A DNA stretch of 64,000 bases, taken from Selaginella moellendorffii (taxonomy: Eukaryota; Streptophyta; Lycopodiopsida; Selaginellales; Selaginellaceae). Of the stretch, positions 9,941 through 20,760 are shown in pieces. The notes beneath the pieces are model-generated. The model ran no database searches. It was not told the origin of the DNA and worked only from the letters and a program-made list of their open reading frames with translations. Position numbers and translations under genes: made by a program. The stretch spans positions 1,043,394 through 1,107,393 of the forward strand of contig NW_003314318.1 in NCBI RefSeq assembly GCF_000143415.4, read 5' to 3'. Each line of letters begins with the position of its first letter. Within the stretch, counting starts at the first letter, position 1.

Positions 9941-11632
9941 TCAGGAGCAGGATTTCCACGCTTTGCCTACTTTCCTGGACGCGTATCGGAACGCATTCAC
10001 TCCACCGGCAGCTATGAATCCCGAGAGCGCTTGCTTCAAGCTCGACGTGCGAACGATGCTCGCCACTGCTTGCTTGATCAATCTCTGCCGGGCATTCCCA
10101 AATCTCACCAGCGCATCGGCGACCGCGACGCTGCCTAAGATCCCAAAAAACAAAAACAAAAAAAAAAAAAAAAAAAAACCGAAAGGGTGTGCTGAAGCTC
10201 AAGCTTTGTTTCGATCATATTGAGTACCTCCCGATGAATTCTCGCATCTTGTTCCCGTTTTAGCTGCCAAACGCTGGAGAAGCGTCGAAGGGAGGTGAGA
10301 AACATGCTCCCGGACGGCATCAGGGCCAAGCTCCTGTCGATCGCAATTAGACGCTTGCCAGCGGTAGTTTCTCAACTAAAATGAAATACCTGTGAAAATC
10401 GAGAACTGAGAACTTTCTCGTCCTTCTGAGACAGCTTCAGAACGTCGCTCGTTGTTGCCTGTTGGATAGAGGAACTGTACAAGTTGCGGAAATTCGAGAA
10501 ACTGCCCTGGACGATCTTCGAAACCTGTGCGCAATCAATGTAAGACGATGGTCTTAAGATTTCCATTAAGTTACCTTATTTTTATCCTCGGCGAAAAGAA
10601 GTCGTATGTCACCCTGGTAGGATAGTCCGCAAATTGTTTCGTATAGTTGTTCCTGCAGAAAAAACTCACACATCGAGAAGCTGAAACAGAGAAAGAGCAT
10701 TCCAAGTAAAACAAATCTAAAGGAACGAGGTATAGAGCAAAAATTCACCTCGGAAAATTCGTCAGGCAGTAGAAGCATTGCAGTCGAAAGAGCGGCCTGA
10801 AGATTTACTTTGTTCTTCTGTGCTATCCCAGAATGGTCCACGAGCATACACACCTACAGAAAAGTGCAAGGATCTCTCGTGAAATCGTTTCGAAGAGAAA
10901 ACCAAAGAAGAAAAACTTACAGGCTTTTGGAGCCGCCCACTAATGTAGAGTCTTCTCCACGTTAGAATGTCGCCCACGAGATCAGAAAGACCAACAACAC
11001 CATATTTGATCACCTTGCAAGAGGGAAAAACATATCAGGAATGACAGTAAAGAGAAGAAAACATACGAGAAAAATAAGTGTGTAATACCAACTTTGCCCC
11101 GCCACTCCACAAAGGGATTGAAGTGAACGCCAACTCCAAGAATACAAGCTGCGTCCGCTACCTATCGCAGAGAGAGAAAAAAAAAGGAGAGAGACAAGTG
11201 TTATCAAACAAAACTTCATCGATCGAAAGGCAGGATCGTACCGCTTTGCCGCCAAAGTGAGCGATCCAAGATGAGTAGTGCGATGGATTCATCTCTATAT
11301 TCTACAGGAACAAGAACAAGAACAACCAAAGTTCCTTCTAGTTCCTTCTTAAAATCTTCTAAAACATTTGTTACCTGTGAATGCCACTGCGCTGGCGACG
11401 AGACACCCAAAATGTAGTCCACCGTGCGATCCTGTGGCCATCGCAGTGTCGATAATCCAGAAGAAATGAGGAAGAAACTCACCGATGATTCCGAGATCTC
11501 GCGCTGACGGAAAACTCCCGAGCCATAGGCGAATGCGAACTGTACTGGCGGCAGCGCCTGGAGCGGCGCCGCGAGCTCCTCCTTGCTCGCCAATCGAGCG
11601 CGCTCGCTCTCCTCCTCGATCTTTGCCCGCAT
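9941..11632 (-). CDS. TAM41: Mitochondrial phosphatidate cytidylyltransferase, TAM41
   Basis: Ten exons on the minus strand: 11632-11483, 11431-11375, 11301-11242, 11161-11093, 11013-10921, 10853-10749, 10652-10575, 10524-10390, 10333-10228 and 10134-9941. The product is 348 residues. The nucleotidyltransferase start PPVQFAFAYGSGVF (about 29-41) followed by VDYILGV is diagnostic, as are NPSHYSSWIAHFGG, YGVVGLSDLVGDI and WRRLYISGRLQKP. The C-terminal GFIAAGGVNAFRYASRKV resembles the plant family tail. TAM41 makes CDP-diacylglycerol from phosphatidic acid at the mitochondrial inner membrane for cardiolipin synthesis. The last intron holds a long poly-T tract. Intron 6 (10748-10653) is a multiple of three and has no stop, so retention would keep the frame. 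The start lies 122 bp from the divergent RBM42-like start. Confidence 0.9.
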
Positions 11633-11754
11633 AATCTCCCTTTCTTCCCTAGCCTAAAATCTTTGAATAGTTAGGGTTCCTCCGGCGGAGGAGGAGAGCG
11701 TTCCAGGTAGAGCGGGAGATTTTCTTGCGCTGTGACAGGGGCGGGGCGCCGGCC
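11633..11754. promoter_or_regulatory. Short shared promoter region between TAM41 and RBM42-like gene
   Basis: Only 122 bp separate the start codons of two divergent genes, so both promoters and leaders must fit or overlap here. No clear TATA element is visible. Bidirectional use is inferred from geometry alone. Confidence 0.5.
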
Positions 11755-13071
11755 ATGGCGAATCTCATGAGCGAGCTCGAGCGCTTCGAGGCAGAGATCA
11801 AGGATTTGGGATCGGAGCTCACGACGCCTCTCTCGCGCTCTTCGCCGCCACGCCCGCCTCCAATGATCGGCCCTTCTCCTTCACCTCCGGCTCCAGTCCA
11901 GGTATGGCTTGTTTGTCTCGCATTCTCGCTGTGAGTGATCGAACTTTTTGTTTTCTTGGTAGGCACCGATTGGTCCGACTACTAGACCGATTCAAATCAG
12001 GCCTGCTCCACCTCCAAGCTCGCAGTTCACATACTTGAGCCAACCATTCTCAGCGCCACAAGTCACTCCAACCTTCTATACTCACGTACCATTCCAGCCA
12101 CAGTATCAGCAGCCTCCAACCTCGGCTGTGATTCAAGCGCCGCAGTACCATTACCAAGGACTCTACCAAGGTGCTCCAGACCTTTACAATCACCCTCAAC
12201 AACAACAAGTAAGAGAAAAGAAAGCTCTCCTCTAGAACTCCTGTTCCTGAATTTTTTGGTTTGGTTTTTATGTTCTTTCTTTGCTCCAGGCCCAAGTTTT
12301 GTTTCAAAAGGACGCACAGACTATAAACCCGGAAGCGCTGGAGAATGTAAAAGCCGCTCTTGCTAGTGGTGACAACGAGCAGAAATCAGAGGCAAAGAAG
12401 CGAGCGATTCCTCGGAAAGCAGCTGGACAATCTTGGGAGGATTCCACTCTCGGAGACTGGCCAGAAAGTAAGCTGCGAAAAAAAAAAAGGCAATCGTCCT
12501 GGAAACTCATCGTTGTTGCTTTGTTTTGCAGATGATTTTCGTTTGTTTTGTGGGGATTTGGGGAACGAGGTTAACGACGAAGTACTAACCAAAGCTTTTA
12601 CAAGATTTCCGAGTTTCAACATGGCTCGAGTAAGCATCACACATCCTTTTCGGTATTTGGCACTGAAAGTTTCTGATGCAGCTTGTGGATGTCGGGTACA
12701 GGTAGTTCGTGACAAGCGTACGGGGAAAACGAAGGGGTATGGATTCGTGAGCTTCTCCAGTGCTGCTGATCTTGCCTTTGCGATGAAAGAAATGAATGGT
12801 AAGTTCGTTTCTCATAGTCACTAAAACTAATCTCTTCTTTTCCTCTAGGCAAGTACGTTGGTAACAGGCCGATCAAGCTTCGGAAGAGCACTTGGAAAGA
12901 AAGAACTGACTACGAGGCACTTGAAAAGCAGAAGGTAAAATGCTCGATTCTTCCAAATTCCATATTATTTGCCAATGTTTGATCTTCGTTTCGTAATTCT
13001 AAGCAATCGTTATAATTTTCCAGAGCTTCAAGAGGCCGAAGATCGTGAAGAAAAACGTTCTACACAAATAA
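11755..13071 (+). CDS. RNA-binding protein, RBM42 type
   Basis: Seven exons: 11755-11901, 11963-12208, 12290-12467, 12532-12629, 12702-12798, 12849-12934 and 13024-13071, giving 299 residues. A Pro/Gln-rich N-terminal half is followed by KRAIPRKAAGQSWEDSTLGD, a stretch typical of RBM42 just before its RRM. The RRM (about 191-275) shows DFRLFCGDLGNEVND (RNP2 region), VVRDKRTGKTKGYGFVSF (RNP1 region) and MNGKYVGNRPIKLRKS. The short basic tail ends in KKNVLHK. RBM42 homologues associate with splicing and stress-granule factors; the role in this plant is inferred. Exon 5 could use an upstream acceptor near 12682, but only the AG at 12700-12701 gives the conserved join. Confidence 0.9.
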
Positions 13072-13518
13072 AAGAAATACAAAGAAGAAAAAGGAACATA
13101 CTGCTGTACTGATTTAACCGATCATTCATTGTTCCATTAGTCCACGTGTACAAACGGTGGATCCGACGTGGTAGCCTCCCCGGACTCGCAGGAAGCCAGG
13201 CCGTTGACAACGTGACAGAGACCAGCAAGAGGTTAGGGCTTGACAGTCCAGCGAAGAGGAGAAGATCTGGCCATGAGGTAACTCCTCGATTTGATCTGCC
13301 GCTCCGCTGGATCCGGCACGATCGAGAGCGAGCGATCGATCAATCGCACAGCGCCAATGCGCGGCATGGCAGCGGCGCTTTGGATCCCTCTGTGAGAATC
13401 CCTCGAAATATCAAGTGGCAGTCGTCACTGCGTTTGCGGAGGGATCTTGATCATCGCCATGGTGTGATGGTGCCGGGAAGATGGTTGGGGCATCCAGGGA
13501 GAGCATAGGGTCTGGAAA
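13072..13518. other. Intergenic with a G-box
   Basis: About 450 bp between the RBM42-like stop and the next start. It contains a CACGTG G-box at 13143-13148 and presumably the 3' UTR and the promoter or leader of the downstream gene. The plus-strand frame at 13146-13508 has no recognisable domain. Confidence 0.4.
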
Positions 13519-14941
13519 ATGCGCAAATGCGGTGCTGTGCTCAGCAGTGGATACTACAATCCCCCGAGCTCGCCGGTGCTCGATCTCGCCAACACGGGCG
13601 TGAGAAAGGCCGACCTCTTGGAGCGCGAGAGGGATCGCAAGAAGGTTTTCATCCAGCTCTCGCCGGAGGAACTCAATGTGGCGTTTGGGGACGAGATTGT
13701 GAGCAAGAAGGGGAGGCGCTGCTCCGACTATACGCCGCGATCCAAAGGCCAGCTTGGAAACCAGCACAGCTTGACTGATGTGTGGAAGTATCCCCGGAAG
13801 GAGGGATCGGGAGCTCTAGTGGCATCGTCGTCGCATTCCAGGCCAGCGTCGGAGCTCTCCAAAGGACGTGCTTCTAGCAGGAATGAGATGGATCGTCCCG
13901 GAGAAGTCTCGGTCCATGTTGGCTCTCCCTCGAGAGGTGGAAGAGATCAACGCAGAGCTCCTGGAGGGCCGGTTTCGATCAGACTCTCGCCATCTCCGCA
14001 GAGGTCTCCAGTGCGATCTCCGCAGCAGCGATCGCCCGTGAATAGTCGGCCTTCCTCGGCCAGGAGAGTAGATAGCGAGCCGGGGATGCAAGTCGACTTG
14101 ACGGAAGGAGTGCAAATCCGAGTGAGCAGTCCCAGGAAGAGCTCCGCCACCTCGTTGTCTCGAACTGGAGGTGGTGGTGGTGGTGGTGGAAATGGCGGTG
14201 GGATCACTGCGACTGCTTCCGGTGGAGCTTTGATCTCGAGCCAGCACTTTCATCTGGAGAACAATCCTGCGCAATCGGTAACTGTTAGGTCTCTTTCTTG
14301 TGGCCTTTGCTGATCGCTTTTCTTTCATTTCTTTGCATACAGACATTCGCTTCTCACCATGTTTGGAACTTTTTGCCTGTTCCAGGACAATGAAGGACGT
14401 GAACGTCAGGACGCAAGCTCTCAAAGACGGTGTCCAGGTTCTCGCTTTGTTCTTCGTTTTCTTTCTTCTTTTCGCTCGTTTTGTTCTTCGTTTTTTCTTC
14501 TTCTTCTTTCTTCGTTTTCCTAGATGATCAATTGGTGTTTATGTGTAGTTCCGACTTGATGGAAGGCCGGGAGTGCAATTATCCGTGAAGATGGGAGAGC
14601 CAACGAACAACGGGACCGGGCTGAGGAACTCAATCAAGATTGAGGCTCAGACGCCCATGGACGATGATGGCTTTGGAGGAGGAATGTATGGAAGAGGAGG
14701 TAAAGGTGGAAGATGGGATGAGTAAGCTTTCGTTTCCATTTTCTTGACAGTTCTTTGCTCAAGATCTCTCGAAACTTACGCTCACTCCACTCACAGATTG
14801 CTCTCGTATCAGCGTCCAACCGTGTCGCATCTCATACACGCAAGGTTCGCAGCTTCGCTTTGAGGAATTCTCTAAAATCTTGTGATGTCGATCAGGATGA
14901 CCCAGCTCTACAAAGAGCTCCGAAAGAGCATTCCAAAGTAA
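13519..14941 (+). CDS. Unrecognised Ser/Arg/Pro-rich protein
   Basis: I model five exons: 13519-14288, 14386-14437, 14549-14721, 14797-14844 and 14896-14941, giving 362 residues. I do not recognise the family. The N-terminus (MRKCGAVLSSGYYNPPSSPV) is followed by a charged segment with FIQLSPEELNVAFGDEI. A long Ser/Arg/Pro-rich middle with SPQRSPVRSPQQRSPV and a poly-Gly run follows. The C-terminal part looks more ordered: VTVRTMKDVNVRTQALKDGV, LDGRPGVQLSVKMGEP and ELLSYQRPTVSHLIHARM. The last two small exons are supported by compatible phases and GT-AG sites. If the donor at 14722 is ignored, translation stops at 14725 instead. The low-complexity middle suggests a disordered linker; no function is proposed. 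Confidence 0.65.
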
Positions 14942-15496
14942 CCAAGAGAGAGCGAGCGCATTTTTTCAAGTGGACGGACACCGCTTTACGGGAAGTCCGG
15001 AACAATCCAGGAAGAGAAATCTCCCAGGACGAGACTCAGTTACTAGAATATACTACAGTGTTTTTAAGGGGTAAAGCGAGCTGGTTATTTTAGTGGTTTA
15101 AGCCAAGTTTAAATTTTCTCCGAGCTCTTCTTGGTTAACATCTTTGGGAGCGCTAGACTTGTTTCCTCGGCTTGTAGCGCGGATCGAACAGCAACTCCAC
15201 GGCATTGCGCGCGACAAACAGTTTTTCATCTCTCTCTCTCTCTCCTTTCGCATCGTTCCCCAAGCATCGAGGAAAGGCACAGATTCTCTCCGGTAGCGCT
15301 GCTCTTGAGCTTCTAGGCTTGTCGGACAGGGATATAGAGAGCACAGGCAGCTTCTTTCCTCGCTTCAGCAAAGCGCTAACACCGTCGCGTCCAATCGGCC
15401 GGCAGAGGAAGTTCTTCTCCGCTCACTGCTCCGGCTCCGAGCTGTCCTGGACCTTGTCATCGTTGGATGAGGGATTGAGCCGGGATTGAGAGCAAA
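14942..15496. other. Intergenic, no clear gene
   Basis: Probable 3' UTR of the preceding gene followed by unassigned sequence with a short CT-rich run near 15230-15245. Open frames here are short and carry no domain I know. Confidence 0.4.
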
Positions 15497-15985
15497 AGGC
15501 AGCTTCTTTCGAGGTCCTCTTGGTTGAGGAATCGATCGACAGGAGCTATCTCAGCGCGCCGTGGAGGAGATCCGCGAGTTTGACGGCGCGCAGGCACGGG
15601 AGCCCTCAGCCGGCCGCTTGCATCTTGTCTGAGAAACGCAGCTCGTTGATGAACGGCCGAATGCCTCGGTCCTCAACGGCGGTCTGAATGGATGGAAAAA
15701 TGCCGATCGAATCGGTCCCAGATATCGGTGGGTGAAGGAAAGGCAGCTTCTAGCTCTTGGTTGCTAACCGGAGACATCGTCCGCGCTGTCTCAGCGCATT
15801 GTGGAAGAAATCCGCGAGCTTGAAATCGCAGCAGAGAGCCGGCGGACAGGCACGGGAGCCCCCAGACGGCCGCTTGCAACGTGTCCGAGAAACGCAGCTA
15901 CTTCATGCCTCGTTGATGAACGGCGGTCTGAATGGATGGAAAAATGCCGATCGAGCAGCCAGATATCGTTGTGAATGGACGGCAA
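15497..15985. repeat. Two-copy tandem duplication, about 245 bp unit
   Basis: Unit 1 begins near 15497 and unit 2 near 15742, both with GGCAGCTTCT. They share, in order, a TCTCAGCGC motif, GAAATCCGCGAG or a near match, AGGCACGGGAGCC, GAGAAACGCAGCT, GTTGATGAACGGC and GGTCTGAATGGATGG followed by AAAAATGCCGATCGA. Differences are scattered substitutions and small gaps, so the duplication is not recent. No coding function is evident. Confidence 0.7.
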
Positions 15986-16055
15986 GATGCCTCATTCAAA
16001 TACAATCCTTTGATCATCGCGTGCTGAGGTTGATCTTGCTCTAGAGATTGAGCCA

Positions 16056-16742
16056 TGTAGAACTGAGGGAATATTCCATTTGCCGCCACGTCAGTATTAG
16101 GGTCACGACCATTGGGGACAATTAAGGGGGGGAAAACAGGGGATCAAGTATGTGTGAAGAAGTGAAGAAGAGAATAAAGGAAAAAGGATGCCTCGACGAA
16201 GAGGTCCTCAGCAAAGCGCTTTTGATTGTGTGAACGAGCAACTTCAGATACAACGAGAAGCAAGAGAACGTCAAGCCACTATGAGCATACCCTGTCCTCA
16301 CTGTGGGTAGCAATTTTATTTTAGAGCAAACTCCTAAATATTCCCTAGGGTGTTTTCACTTGTGCACTGCCCGGGAAACAAACCTGGGTCTATACCGTGG
16401 TAGGGTACTATTTTACCACTAGACAACACAGCAGTGCACCAGTGAAGACACCCTAGGGAATATTTAGGAGTTTGCTCTAAAATAGAACCGCTGCCCACAG
16501 TGAGGACAGGGTATGCTCATAGTGGCTTGACGTTCTCTTGCTTCTCGTTGTATCCGAAGTCACTTGTTCACACAATTGAGAGCACTTCACCGAGGACCTC
16601 TTCATTGAGGCATCCTTTTTCCTTTATTCTCTTCACTTCCTCACACATAATTGATCCCCTGTTTTTTCCCCCTTAAGTGTCCCCAATGGTTGTGACCCTA
16701 ATACTGACGTAGCGGCAAATGGAATATTCCCTCAGTTCTACA
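16056..16742. mobile_element. Foldback (MITE-like) element with 5-bp target duplication
   Basis: Two arms of roughly 310 bp are near-perfect reverse complements. The left starts TGTAGAACTGAGGGAATATT at 16056 and the right ends with its complement at 16742. The same 5 bp, AGCCA, flanks both ends (16051-16055 and 16743-16747), as expected for a target-site duplication. Internal matches include the CCTAGGG-containing stretch near 16343 and 16452. The loop of about 60-75 bp is a tRNA-Gly-like sequence. I see no transposase, so the element is non-autonomous. Confidence 0.8.
16363..16437 (-). tRNA. tRNA-Gly-like sequence in the foldback loop, probable pseudogene
   Basis: On the minus strand the loop reads as a plant tRNA-Gly: GTCTAGTGGTAAAATAGTAC for the D region, then CCCTACCACGG for the anticodon arm and GACCCAGGTTTGTTTCCCGG for the T arm. 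The acceptor stem pairs perfectly (GCACTGC with GCAGTGC, then A) and is continuous with the stem of the foldback. Departures from a functional gene are a few extra bases after the acceptor stem, an anticodon of ACC where GCC is normal, and TTTGTTT where TTCGATT is normal in the T loop. It is therefore probably a pseudogene. Confidence 0.65.
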
Positions 16743-16906
16743 AGCCATGACTATTACCCTACGTACACTGCTCTCCCACCACATTCCTAATGTCCAGTTC
16801 CATGCAGGGACTGGACATTCACTTACAGTTTACAAATCTGGCACATCCTCATACTTCTGCCGTTTATAAATCTTGGACTTCTTTCATCTATGACCTCTAG
16901 CAATTC

Positions 16907-17245
16907 TTGGGCACGGTTTATACTCTACCATATACTCCACCCACATTTAATGATTCGACCATAAGAGATTTGGGGAGTATCGCAAACGAACTTGGCGTCC
17001 AAGCAAATGTGTACGCTTGGCTCAGGGTGCCAATTCATAAGCTCTCCCTGGAATATTTAGCTAGATTCAACACTGGAGATGAACTCCATTTCACGTATGA
17101 AGAGGGTGCGTGTCAAGGGGTTCGCTTTGGAAAACCAGATTTCCTGTGGCTTCTTCTTGGGATCCGTCCAAGCCCCCAAGCGATTTCTCCAAAGAGTTTC
17201 ATGGAAATAAAGCGAGATGCTCTACTTCCGTATGACTCGAAATAA
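16907..17245 (+). pseudogene. N-terminal fragment of the kinase-like family
   Basis: The 112-residue frame matches the N-terminal region of the gene at 27528: VPIHKLSLEYLARFNTGD here against VPVQQLSYEYQKRFQAGS there, each followed by a Cys-Gln-Gly stretch (ACQGVRFGK, HCQGAVVMYG). The downstream kinase-like half is missing. It sits between a foldback element and a gypsy element. Alternatives are a small diverged gene or one exon of a longer broken copy. Confidence 0.55.
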
Positions 17246-17834
17246 CTTTCCGAGACCCTTCAAGATTAACTTTCAGAATTTATAAATCGAATCTTTTAGC
17301 TCTTAGACCTTCATGTAATATTCCACCTCGTTACTCATCTAGCGTTGTGGAAGTGCAAGTAAAAGATTTCTCTCTTGAATGTTTATAAATCATTTCTGCT
17401 TTGCCAGCGCAAGTCTGAGTATCCAGAGGAGCTACTGAGGAAGATCGGAGTCTTGCAAGACGTTTGCGTCAATGATCCCTTGGCATGAAAAACTCAAAAG
17501 CTAGCTAAGCTTGATCATATCTTGTTTCGTTTTGAGTTGCTACCATCATTGAAGGCTCTTAAAGCGGATAATGGTAGCAAGACTTGTTCATAAGAAAACA
17601 TATTTTCCTCTCTTTTTTTTTTCTCTCCTTTATTTTCACGTGTGTGAGTTTCAGATCATTACTTTTGTTTTGATCTTTGATCCACATAATCATATTTTGT
17701 ATTTCAAAAAGGAAGTAGTAAAAAGATAAAACTGAACTATAAGAATAGAAGGTTATAACCAAAGGTGATTATGTAGATAATTTAATCTTGTAAAACATAT
17801 GGAGGTGTTTCAATTTTTTTATAAATTATACACA
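17246..17834. other. Intergenic, degenerate sequence
   Basis: No intact gene. A short open stretch near 17405-17490 (YPEELLRKIGVLQDVCVNDP) may be an orphan exon, but I cannot assign it. The rest up to the LTR at 17835 is AT-rich. Confidence 0.35.
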
Positions 17835-18008
17835 TGTGAGTGCATGGAATATGGAAAGGGAATACAGAAATGTGCATCTCAATTAGCCCAAAAACCCTAG
17901 CTTATATACAGGAGCGAGTGGTCCGGATTGAAACCAATCCGACGGCTACCAAAATCCACTACGCTAATATTAGTATATGGTATCGTAGCCGTACACTTGG
18001 CCCTCACA
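17835..18008 (-). repeat. 3' LTR of gypsy copy 1
   Basis: Begins TGTGAGTGCATGG and ends GGCCCTCACA on the plus strand. It is nearly identical to the copy at 22671-22844. Flanking duplications are ambiguous: ACACA on this side against AAACA on the other if one terminal A is shared. Confidence 0.9.
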
Positions 18009-18184
18009 TCATCCCCTCCTCTCGGAATAATGGAAGGCCGTCAGGGTTCTCTTGTAGATGGGCCGGGATCTGGAGGAACGTTAGGAGGAGGTAACGGCGG
18101 ATCTGTAGACGGTATTAACTACTCCTGATCCCTTTGTATGAAGCGTTTTAACCGCTGCACATGCACAATCTCTGGAGGATCGGC

Positions 18185-19306
18185 CTACTGAACGTCATGC
18201 CGAACCTCATAAACTTGCGGTCCAACTTGCCGCAACACCCGATACGGTCCTTTCCACTGCGCAAGGAGCCCCTTAGATAAACCACGTACCGTAAGATGGG
18301 GAAAACGAACTAACACCAAATCATCCACTTTGTACTCCGCAGGTGGATGATGATGGGAGTTGTAGCGCCGTTGTTGTCCCACTTGTACGCGGCCTAAGTG
18401 TTCAGCAGACTCTGCTCGGACAAGTGGAAGAATGCTTGTCAAATACTGATCCCATGACCTAGCATCAGGAGCTCGTGGCAATCGCGAAGGTAAACTCAAC
18501 TCTGTTGGTAATATTGGATAATGACCATATAGAAGTTTATATGGTGAAGCACCAACAGAACTTTGCACCCCTGTGACATAGGCATACCGAAGAGACGGCA
18601 AATAACCATCCCAATCCGAATGCTGAAAGTTCACATACTTCGAAATCATCCCTTTGAATGTCCGAACGAGCCATTCCACCAGACCGTCTGATTGTGGATG
18701 ATAAGCACTCGTAAAAGTGTGGCGTATCCCCAACCGAGATGTCAAAACATGAAATACCTCAGCCATAAATGCAGGACCATTATCCGAAAGAATCCGCTCT
18801 GGACAAGAATGCTGGAACACCACTCGATTGAGGAGGAAGTATCCAACAGCAGTTACAGAGGCACTAGCAAGAGCACCAACTTCCACCCAACGAGTCAAGT
18901 AGTCAGAAGCAATAATAACATACTCATTGCCAGCAGTCGATCGTGGAAAAGGTCCCATAAGATCAAACGCCACCAACTCAAACGGACGGGAAACTGCAAT
19001 TGACTCCAACCGTCCTTTCGCAGCACAAGGGGGAGTATTACGAGCTTGGCACCAAACGCAACTACGCACATACCGGATAATATCATGTCACATCTCCGGC
19101 CAATAGAAAGACCTGCACAGCTTCTCGGTGACACGACGGTGTCCCATATGCCCACCTAGAACAGGAGAATCATGGTAGGCATGGAGAAACCGCGGAATAA
19201 ACACCGAAGGTACCACCAATCGTAAATGATCATCAGGATCCGTCCCCACAAAATAAAGAAGGCCATCTTCAAGGTGATATTGAGAATGTAAATGCCGGAA
19301 AGGCAA
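18185..19306 (-). pseudogene. Integrase region of gypsy copy 1
   Basis: The HHCC zinc-binding part is visible (His residues in SPVLGGHMGHRRV, then CVWCQA). A core with the D, D, E catalytic pattern follows, at FDLMGPF, LSDNGPAF and DGLVEW. The C-terminal part ends near a WKGPYRVL motif. An in-frame TGA at 19090-19088 separates the zinc region from the core, so the enzyme is not made whole. The family joins retroelement cDNA to the genome. Confidence 0.85.
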
Positions 19307-19429
19307 GTCATCAGCAAGTGATGCAGGATTCTCAAACCCATCGCGAAGCCTTTGAATCCACGGCTCAATCTTCTGAGCCTTGCGAACCTCCTCAAGAGAA
19401 GGCAGATCTTGCTCTGCACTCTGTGGACA

Positions 19430-20760
19430 CTAAACGTCAAGGACAGCAACCACCGACGGCACAGAATCCTCATCTAGAAAATCCACAGATGCTGGAACAA
19501 TAGGCTTGTCAGAAACATGAGAAGTGAGTGGAGAAGGAAGAGGAGCTCGAGAAAGGGCATCAGCATCAGCCATAGAACTCCCTGGGCGATGAACAACATC
19601 GAAATCATATATCTGAAGCTTCAAAGCCCATCAAGCCGTACGACCAACTAGGTTCTTCCGCTTCAATAATGAAGCAACAGCAGCATGGTCACCTTCAAGT
19701 AACGTCCGAGAACCATGTAGATATGCATGAAGTTTCTCGAAACCCCAGACTGCTGCTAAACACTCCTTCTCCGTCGTGGAATAGTTCATCTCCACTGGTT
19801 GTAATGTACGGCTTATGTATGCAATGGGATGGCGCTGACCAGGCACACTCGAGCTCTCTTGCATCAACACACCTCCAAGACCAATATCAGAAGCATCCAC
19901 ACGCAAAATAAAAAGTCGAGTGTAGTCAGGATATGCCAAAACCGGAGGAGTTGTCAATAGCTCTTTGAGATCCACGATCGCCCGCTCACAATCCGGAGAC
20001 CAAATGAAAGATGACGTTGATGACTTCAGCAACACTCGCAATGGTGTAGTGCGATCGGAAAGATGATCCACAAAACGACCAAGATACTGCACCTTACCCA
20101 AAAAGCGCTGCACATCATTCACACACTTCGGAGTAGGGAACTTTAGAACAGCCACAAGTTTGTCAGGATCAACTTGCAAACCCTCATGAGAAATACGGTA
20201 CCCAAGATAAGTTGTGTCCTTGGACCCAAACACGCATTTCGACCACTTCAGCTTTAAACCAACGTCGCATAGCCGATCCAACACTTTACAAACATCACGA
20301 ACGTGCTCCTCCCACGTCCCCTCCGAGTGGATCAAGACATCATCAATGAAGTCAGCAGTCACCTCCGGCATATCGCAAAGAACCTCATCCATCATCCGCT
20401 GGAAAGTTGCTGGAGCATTGTTCAAACCAAACGGCATCACCAAGAACTCGTACAAACCAAATGGTGTACGAAAAATAGTCTTAGGAATATCTTCTTCGGC
20501 CATTGGTACTTGCCAATACCCAGAAGCAAGATCTAGCTTGGTAAACCAACGACTTCGCCCCAGACGATCCAAGAGATCAGCAGTGTGAGCAAGAGGATAC
20601 ACATCTGGGATCGTCACTTCGTTTAACGGACGATAGTCGATGCAGAAATGAATACTCCCATCAGGCTTCGTCACAAGATGAGGTTCACATGCCCAAGGAC
20701 TCCGCGACTTCCGAATAACACCCTTTTTCCAGCATTTCCTTGACGTTTGCTCATAAAATT
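19430..20760 (-). pseudogene. Reverse transcriptase and RNase H region of gypsy copy 1
   Basis: The minus strand shows DYRPLNEVTIPDVYPL, FTKLDLASGYWQV, MPFGLNNAPATFQR and the catalytic FIDDVL near 20340. An RNase H-like segment follows (LRVDASDIGLGGVL, STTEKECLAAVWGFEK), then LQIYDFDVVHRPGSSMADAD. The frame shifts at a run of A and G near 20725-20760 and again near 19630, so the polyprotein is interrupted. Confidence 0.88.

Noticed and set aside
10140-10180. Phe-rich minus-strand frame through a poly-T tract at the end of TAM41
   Set aside because: Joining exon 9 at 10228 to exon 10 at 10134 by GT-AG restores the family tail; the poly-T lies in the intron.
14755-15093. 112-residue plus-strand frame
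   Set aside because: It lies mostly over introns and small exons of the unrecognised gene in a different frame and has no domain.
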